From assembly GCF_020519665.1 (NCBI RefSeq), contig NZ_CP084703.1, positions 4,154,001-4,218,000 of the forward strand: a DNA stretch of 64,000 bases, in the 5' to 3' direction. The notes beneath the pieces were generated by a model. That model saw only the letters and a program-made list of their open reading frames with translations, was not told where the DNA came from and did no database searches. Of the stretch, positions 59,259 through 64,000 are shown in pieces. The DNA comes from Bacillus shivajii (GTDB lineage: Bacteria; Bacillota; Bacilli; Bacillales; Salisediminibacteriaceae). The first letter of the stretch is position 1. Each line of letters opens with the position of its first letter. The translations under genes were made by a program, and so were the position numbers.

Positions 59259-61343
59259 ATGGAAGTATTAACGCGCAAAGCATATCATAGACGAAAACGA
59301 TTAATTGGTACGATTTTAAAAACAACAACGCTTTTCTTAACATTAAGTTTAGGGGCTGTTGCTGCAACAATTGCCTATGCGTATCAGATGGAACCTCCAT
59401 CTTTATCTGTACCTGAAACAACCGTCATGTATTCAAGTGATAGTGAAGTCATTGGTGAATTACATAGAGGACAAAATCGTCACTGGATCCCGATTGAAGA
59501 TATGGGAGAAGAAATTATCGAAGCGACATTAGCAGTTGAAGATCGACGCTTTTATAATCATTATGGGTTTGACTTTTTCCGAATTGGTGGAGCCGTGCTT
59601 ACAAACTTAAGGTCAGGAATGAAAGTGCAAGGAGCTAGTACGATTACACAGCAATATGCACGAAACTTATATTTGCATCATGATAAAACGTGGACTCGGA
59701 AGTTCCATGAAGCGATGTATGCCTTAAGGCTTGAGCTTCATTATACAAAAGAAGAAATTCTGGAAGGGTATTTAAATACCATTTATTACGGACATGGAGC
59801 ATATGGTATTGAAGCTGCTGCTAACCTTTATTTTCAAAAAAATGCAGATGAATTAAATGTCGCAGAAGCAGCAATGTTAGCAGGAATTCCAAAAGGGCCG
59901 AGGATATACTCTCCTTTTATTAATGAAGAAAATGCAAAAACTCGTCAGGAAACAGTATTAATGACGATGGAAGAAGCATCTTTTATTACAAACAATGAGA
60001 GGCAAACATGGAGCGAATATTCATTTAGTTTTGCAAGTAACGAAGAGATTCAAGCAAAAAAAGTGGCTCCATACTTTCAAGAGATGGTAACGAAGTGGCT
60101 TGTGGATGATTTAGGATTAGAACCAGAAGTCATCGATAATGGCGGTTTGGAAATTCATACTACCTTAAATGTTGACATGCAAAAAACGGCTGAAAAGTTA
60201 ATAGAAAAACAGCTCGCGAATAAAGAAGATCTCCAAACTGGCTTTGTTGCTCTTAACCCTCGTAATGGAGAAGTACTCGCTCTCGTTGGTGGAAGAGATT
60301 ATGAAGAAAGTCAATTTAATCGAGTAACTCAAGCAAGTCGGCACCCTGGTTCAACGATCAAACCGATTCTTTATTATGCCGCATTAGAAAACGGTCTACG
60401 TCCAAATTCAATGCTAAAAAGTGAAGAAACGACGTTTATTTACGATGAGGGAAGAGAAGAGTATTCTCCAAGAAACTTTAACCATAAATTTGCCGATGAT
60501 TATATTACAATGCTTCAAGCACTAGCAATTTCCGATAACATTTTTGCAATGAAGACACACTTTCTACTTGGATTTGACACGCTTATTAAAACGGCAGAAC
60601 GTTTCGGAATTGACCGAGAATTTACACCACTTCCTACACTAGCTTTAGGATCTCAAAATGTCGGAGTTTTAGAAATGACAAACAGCTATAGTCCATTTGC
60701 TAATGGCGGTTTTTTAGTCGAACCTCATTTTGTAACGAAAATTACTGATCGGGATGGTGAGGTATTGTATGAGGCAAATGTAAATCGGAAAAAGGAATTA
60801 AACCCTGCTTATACAGCTATTATGACAAATATGATGGAAGGAATGTTTGAGGCGAGTTTAAATGCTTCACACGCATCTGTCACAGGCGGAAGCCTTGCAC
60901 ACTTGTTTGATCGACCAATCGCTGGAAAAAGTGGATCAACTGACGCAGACAGTTGGATGATTGGCTTCACCCCTCAACTATTGAGTGGCGTTTGGGTTGG
61001 TTACGATGAAGGTCAATGGTTACAACCAGGTGATGAAGCCGTAGCGAAAAACGTCTGGGGGCATTTTATGAAAGAAGCTCTCGAAGATGAATTAAAGCTA
61101 TCTTTTCAAAAGCCACAAAATGTTGTTGAAGTAAACATCAACCCTGAAAATGGCCTACTTGCTACAGATGCTTGTCCAGTCAGTCGAAAAACCGCTTTTT
61201 ATGCCGGGACAGAACCTACCGAGCATTGTTCAGAGCATATTGATTCTAGTGAAATAAAAGAGGATAAAAAGTTTGATCCACAGAAAAAAGAAGATGAGAA
61301 AAAAGAGAAGTTCTTGGACCGACTCATTAAATGGTTTGAGTAA
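59259..61343 (+). CDS. pbpG: Class A penicillin-binding protein (PbpG-like)
   Basis: Bifunctional peptidoglycan synthase of about 694 residues. A single membrane anchor (20-42) precedes a GT51 glycosyltransferase domain with Glu94 in AVEDRRFYNHYGFD and GASTITQQYARNLYL. The transpeptidase domain has Ser365 (STIK), Ser425-Asp-Asn427 and Lys557-Ser-Gly (a KSG variant of KTG). The tail from about 645 is highly charged (Lys/Glu/Asp). The start at 59259 has GAGGTGGG five bases upstream. Its place beside ywhD and speE matches pbpG (ywhE), which in B. subtilis acts in spore formation under sigma-G. Confidence 0.93.
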   Translation: MEVLTRKAYHRRKRLIGTILKTTTLFLTLSLGAVAATIAYAYQMEPPSLSVPETTVMYSSDSEVIGELHRGQNRHWIPIEDMGEEIIEATLAVEDRRFYNHYGFDFFRIGGAVLTNLRSGMKVQGASTITQQYARNLYLHHDKTWTRKFHEAMYALRLELHYTKEEILEGYLNTIYYGHGAYGIEAAANLYFQKNADELNVAEAAMLAGIPKGPRIYSPFINEENAKTRQETVLMTMEEASFITNNERQTWSEYSFSFASNEEIQAKKVAPYFQEMVTKWLVDDLGLEPEVIDNGGLEIHTTLNVDMQKTAEKLIEKQLANKEDLQTGFVALNPRNGEVLALVGGRDYEESQFNRVTQASRHPGSTIKPILYYAALENGLRPNSMLKSEETTFIYDEGREEYSPRNFNHKFADDYITMLQALAISDNIFAMKTHFLLGFDTLIKTAERFGIDREFTPLPTLALGSQNVGVLEMTNSYSPFANGGFLVEPHFVTKITDRDGEVLYEANVNRKKELNPAYTAIMTNMMEGMFEASLNASHASVTGGSLAHLFDRPIAGKSGSTDADSWMIGFTPQLLSGVWVGYDEGQWLQPGDEAVAKNVWGHFMKEALEDELKLSFQKPQNVVEVNINPENGLLATDACPVSRKTAFYAGTEPTEHCSEHIDSSEIKEDKKFDPQKKEDEKKEKFLDRLIKWFE

Positions 61344-61400
61344 GAAAACTTTAGTGAAAAAACAATCAATAAGCCGCCTGAAAATAACGTATAAGTGTAT

Positions 61401-61441
61401 AAAAAAACAGACGAAGGAAAACTTCCCTTCGTCTGTCTTTT
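61401..61441. terminator. Bidirectional terminator between pbpG and ywhD
   Basis: Perfect stem ACAGACGAAGG/CCTTCGTCTGT with A- and T-runs on both sides. It serves converging genes. Confidence 0.95.
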
Positions 61442-61559
61442 TGTCTTAGTATTTCATGTGTCATTTTTAAGTTTACTCATTTTCCTCATTTTTGACAAGA
61501 TTACTTTCGTCTGTTCACAATTTGTTCACATTTTGTTTTTGTGCAAAAACAAATTGATG

Positions 61560-62084
61560 CTAAGCGTCCAAGTCTTCTTTCAATTGATCATCAGAACGTT
61601 CCCACATTCCTTCATCAAAAGATTTTAAGTATTCTTTAAGAATCCCCTTAGATTTGTCATCCATTTGTGAAACGATAATTCGTCCTTTTAACGATTTATC
61701 CATGTTATTGACATGCTCAGGAAGACTCTTATAACCACGGCGAATTTCACGGTCGACTGTCAATTCACATGCTGTTACTCCAACATAGGCTGCTCCGCCA
61801 TTTTTCGCATCTGTTGTCACCCAAACGAGCCAGTAAGGCTTTCCGTTTGGCACTTGGTCTTTTTCATTTAAAAATTTAATTCCCTTTTCAACGGAGCTTC
61901 TTGCATGGAGCGCGCCCATATCAACAAACGCTTCTCCCTCTTCCACGTCGATGAATAAAGGAGTTACGTTATTTAAATTTAAAACACCTGCTCCATAACC
62001 TCCGTGGCCGTCTGTTGAGTCATTGCTTAATATGTTAAAGCCTTGGCCTCTTTTTTCGCCTTTTTTCTTATCAAATAAATCCAT
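61560..62084 (-). CDS. ywhD: YwhD family protein
   Basis: A 174-residue soluble protein of the YwhD family, found mainly in Bacillaceae; function unknown. Conserved stretches are GFNILSNDSTDGHGGYG, VDMGALHARSSVEKGIKF, PYWLVWVTTDAKNGG and AACELTVDREIRRGYKSLPEH-like. The C-terminus is acidic. The neighbours pbpG and ywhB are the same as in B. subtilis, but ywhC (a membrane protease) is missing between them. Confidence 0.88.
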   Translation of the reverse strand: MDLFDKKKGEKRGQGFNILSNDSTDGHGGYGAGVLNLNNVTPLFIDVEEGEAFVDMGALHARSSVEKGIKFLNEKDQVPNGKPYWLVWVTTDAKNGGAAYVGVTACELTVDREIRRGYKSLPEHVNNMDKSLKGRIIVSQMDDKSKGILKEYLKSFDEGMWERSDDQLKEDLDA

Positions 62085-62312
62085 TTTCGGTCCCTCACTT
62101 TCTTTTATAAAACGTTTTTTTCTAGTTTATCATAGAAGTTTTCATGTTACACACATTGGAAATGTAATATTGCTATCTGTATAAGTCCATCAGTTAAAGC
62201 TTGCCTATAAAAGTCTATCCTGATAAACAGACATGGGGAATTTTGAGTTGGTTTGCTTAAGATGTGGTACGATAAAGAAGGAAGTTTTACATAAACAAAA
62301 GGAGCGATTGAG

Positions 62313-62498
62313 ATGCCGATTGTAACTGTAAAGATGATTGAAGGTCGTACTGATGAGCAAAAGAAAGCACTCGTAGAAAAAGTGACTGAGGCCGTTAATG
62401 AAACAACGGATGCGCCAAAAGAAAAGATTGCTGTCATCATCGAAGAGATGTCACCAAACCATTACGGCGTTGCTGGAAAACGTATTAGTGACCAATAA
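62313..62498 (+). CDS. ywhB: 4-oxalocrotonate tautomerase-like protein (YwhB)
   Basis: A 61-residue tautomerase-superfamily subunit. Pro2 (MPIVTVKMIEGRT) becomes the N-terminal catalytic base after Met removal. Arg12 is near the standard active-site position, and the family end EEMSPNHYGVAGKRISDQ is present. B. subtilis YwhB shows tautomerase and weak decarboxylase activity; the natural substrate is unknown. AAGGAGCG precedes the ATG and a CTCGGC/GCCGAG terminator follows. Confidence 0.92.
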   Translation: MPIVTVKMIEGRTDEQKKALVEKVTEAVNETTDAPKEKIAVIIEEMSPNHYGVAGKRISDQ

Positions 62499-62520
62499 GT
62501 AAAAGTTACGATAAAGAAAA

Positions 62521-62542
62521 CTCGGCGATTGCCGAGCCTTTT
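62521..62542 (+). terminator. Terminator after ywhB
   Basis: CTCGGC/GCCGAG stem with a GATT loop followed by CCTTTTGG. The T-run is short. Confidence 0.65.
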
Positions 62543-62760
62543 GGCGAAGGGAAAGCCGTAGTTGCACTTATACTTCACACTTAAAAATTTTCACTACGTC
62601 GAACATATTCTTCGCTAAAATTTTATAGATTCTGGTGTATGAAATAATGTAATTACCAATAAAAAACATAAAAAATCCCCAGCGACTTCAAGTAAGATTA
62701 AAGTACCTGACAAGGAACTCAATCTCATCACCCACTCACAAAAATGGAGGTTGAAGTCAT

Positions 62761-64000
62761 ATGGGGACTAGTAAAAGTTATCATATTCAAGGCAAAAAAG
62801 GAAGTTTATTTCGAGATCAATTGAGAGGAGTGGACTTAGAAAAAGTACTCATCGTCTCTATTGATGCAGCGAAACTTCATCAAAAGGCCTTGATATGCAA
62901 CTACTTTGGCGATGTTATTGAGAAACCATTTTTCTTTTCTGTCAATACAGATGGAATATCTTACTTATGTTCAAAGATTAATAATGCGATTACGAACAAT
63001 GACGCTCAAAGAATTTTCCTTGGTGTTGAAGCTACTGGACATTACTATGAGGATATTGTCCGTGAGCTTGGCTATAAAGGATTTGGTGTTAAAATATTCA
63101 ATGCTTATACTACCTTCGAGGAGCGTGCTAGCGCACTGAATTGGTGTAAGACAGATGATATAGACCTCGTAGCCCTTGCCCACTGTATTAAGAATAATAA
63201 AGGCACTGAATTTACTTTGGCAGAAGGTATCCAGCGTCAACTTCTTACCTTCACAAGAGTGAGGAGACAAGAAATCAGAAAGCGCTCTTCTCTTCAAATG
63301 GAGATCCGGGTGTTAATGGATCACATTTGGCGTGAATTTCAAGGCTATGCCGTCCAAGAAGGAAACAAACGGAAAAAAGTTAAAGTTTTTAGCGACTTTT
63401 GGGGGAAGTCTTCCCTCTTCTTCATGAGTCATTTTCCACATCCTTCTTATATCCTTGAGCTAGGAGAAGTAGGGCTTCTAAGGCTTTCTAAGGAACACAA
63501 TTTGAAATTGCGTAAGAGTACAATTGAAAAGCTCTTGTATGTGGCAAACCAGGCCCTTTCTCGCTCGCTTGCAGAGCTTAGACCAGAACTAGTTGTACTT
63601 AAAACTAAGCTGGAAGATCTAGAAAGGGTAAACAAAAATATCCGTTCATTTGGACAAGAGATTGAAACACTCCTTCTTCAAACGGAGGGCAAGCTCCTTC
63701 TGTCTACTCGTGGTATCGGCGTGGTCACCGCTGCAGAACTTTATAGCGAAATAGGTGATATTTCTCAATACGAGAACCCTGGACAAATCATTAAAAAAGC
63801 TGGAACTAATCCTATCATGAAACAATCAGGTGGTGGAAAAGGGTATTTTGGGCGCATTTCGAAGCAAGGAAATCCTCACCTTCGTTATATCATTTATAAC
63901 CTTGGTCGTTGCCTATCTATGCACAATAAAGATCTACAACCATTTGTAGCGAGATTAAAAGAAAAAGGAAAACACGCTCGTAAAGTTTTTATTGCCTTAG
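62761..64000 (+). mobile_element. IS110-family transposase gene (3' end beyond window)
   Basis: At least 413 codons from an ATG at 62761 with GGAGG upstream, open to the right edge. The N-terminal DEDD nuclease domain begins SIDAAKLHQKALICNYFG and continues GVEATGHYYEDIV and WCKTDDIDLVALAHC. The C-terminal Transposase_20 domain has TRGIGVVTAAELYSEIGD, KAGTNPIMKQSGGGKG and the serine-type RISKQGNPHLRYIIYNLGR. This is the IS110/IS1111 organisation. Such elements lack long inverted repeats and use a bridge RNA from their non-coding end. The 260 bp between ywhB and the ATG may contain the left end. Confidence 0.93.

Overview
The window reads as one contiguous stretch of a Bacillaceae (Firmicutes) chromosome, probably from an alkaliphile. 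Gene order matches the Bacillus subtilis interval from the atp operon through glyA/ywl, prfA, tdk, rho, fba, spo0F, pyrG, rpoE, argS, speBE, pbpG and ywhDB. Strong Shine-Dalgarno sequences (GGAGG), sporulation genes (spo0F, spoIIR) and a sigma-H promoter fit this. The ATP synthase a subunit (atpB, cut by the left edge) carries Lys186 and Gly218. These align with the Lys180/Gly212 pair known from alkaliphilic Bacillus, and atpZ precedes atpI.

Layout. 1-5.5 kb: atpB, atpI, atpZ, an inserted secreted S8 protease, mnaA. 5.7-18.3 kb: upp, glyA, ywlG, rpiB, an MCP, ywlE, mntP, ywlC, ywlB, spoIIR, a RAYT-type transposase, prmC, prfA, all on the minus strand. Thirteen perfect DnaA boxes lie between 12.5 and 16.4 kb. 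18.5-36 kb: CoA-disulfide reductase (+), a sporulation-type lipoprotein, tdk, a zinc-free L31 gene in the usual rpmE place, rho, glpX, murZ, tal, fba, spo0F, ywjG (+), an alanine symporter (+), pyrG with a CTP-type attenuator, rpoE. 36-48.7 kb: a fatty/branched-acid catabolic cluster running fadF, thiolase, 3-hydroxyacyl-CoA dehydrogenase, two acyl-CoA dehydrogenases, meaB, a TetR regulator and icmF. A perfect FadR-type operator stands at its head. 49-64 kb: cardiolipin synthase, ZosA-like P-type ATPase, alpha/beta hydrolase, a 55-codon XapX gene, argS-ywiB, speB-speE, pbpG, ywhD, ywhB and an IS110 transposase cut by the right edge.

The most unusual structure is between genes. At least ten intergenic regions carry copies of a GC-rich dispersed repeat with a common core. 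Its apical and outer stems keep base pairing while their sequence changes from copy to copy. Three copies sit inside 275-308 bp elements with terminal inverted repeats (GGCTCTGTTAAAGTT type) and 8-bp target duplications, so they look like MITEs. Four copies have landed in or next to the beta-oxidation cluster. A second family is a 60-bp REP-like palindrome beside the RAYT gene, with a second copy 41 kb away. Two tandem arrays with 20-bp units are also present. No complete novel multi-gene system is evident; the novelty is in the repeats, leader structures and some gene variants.
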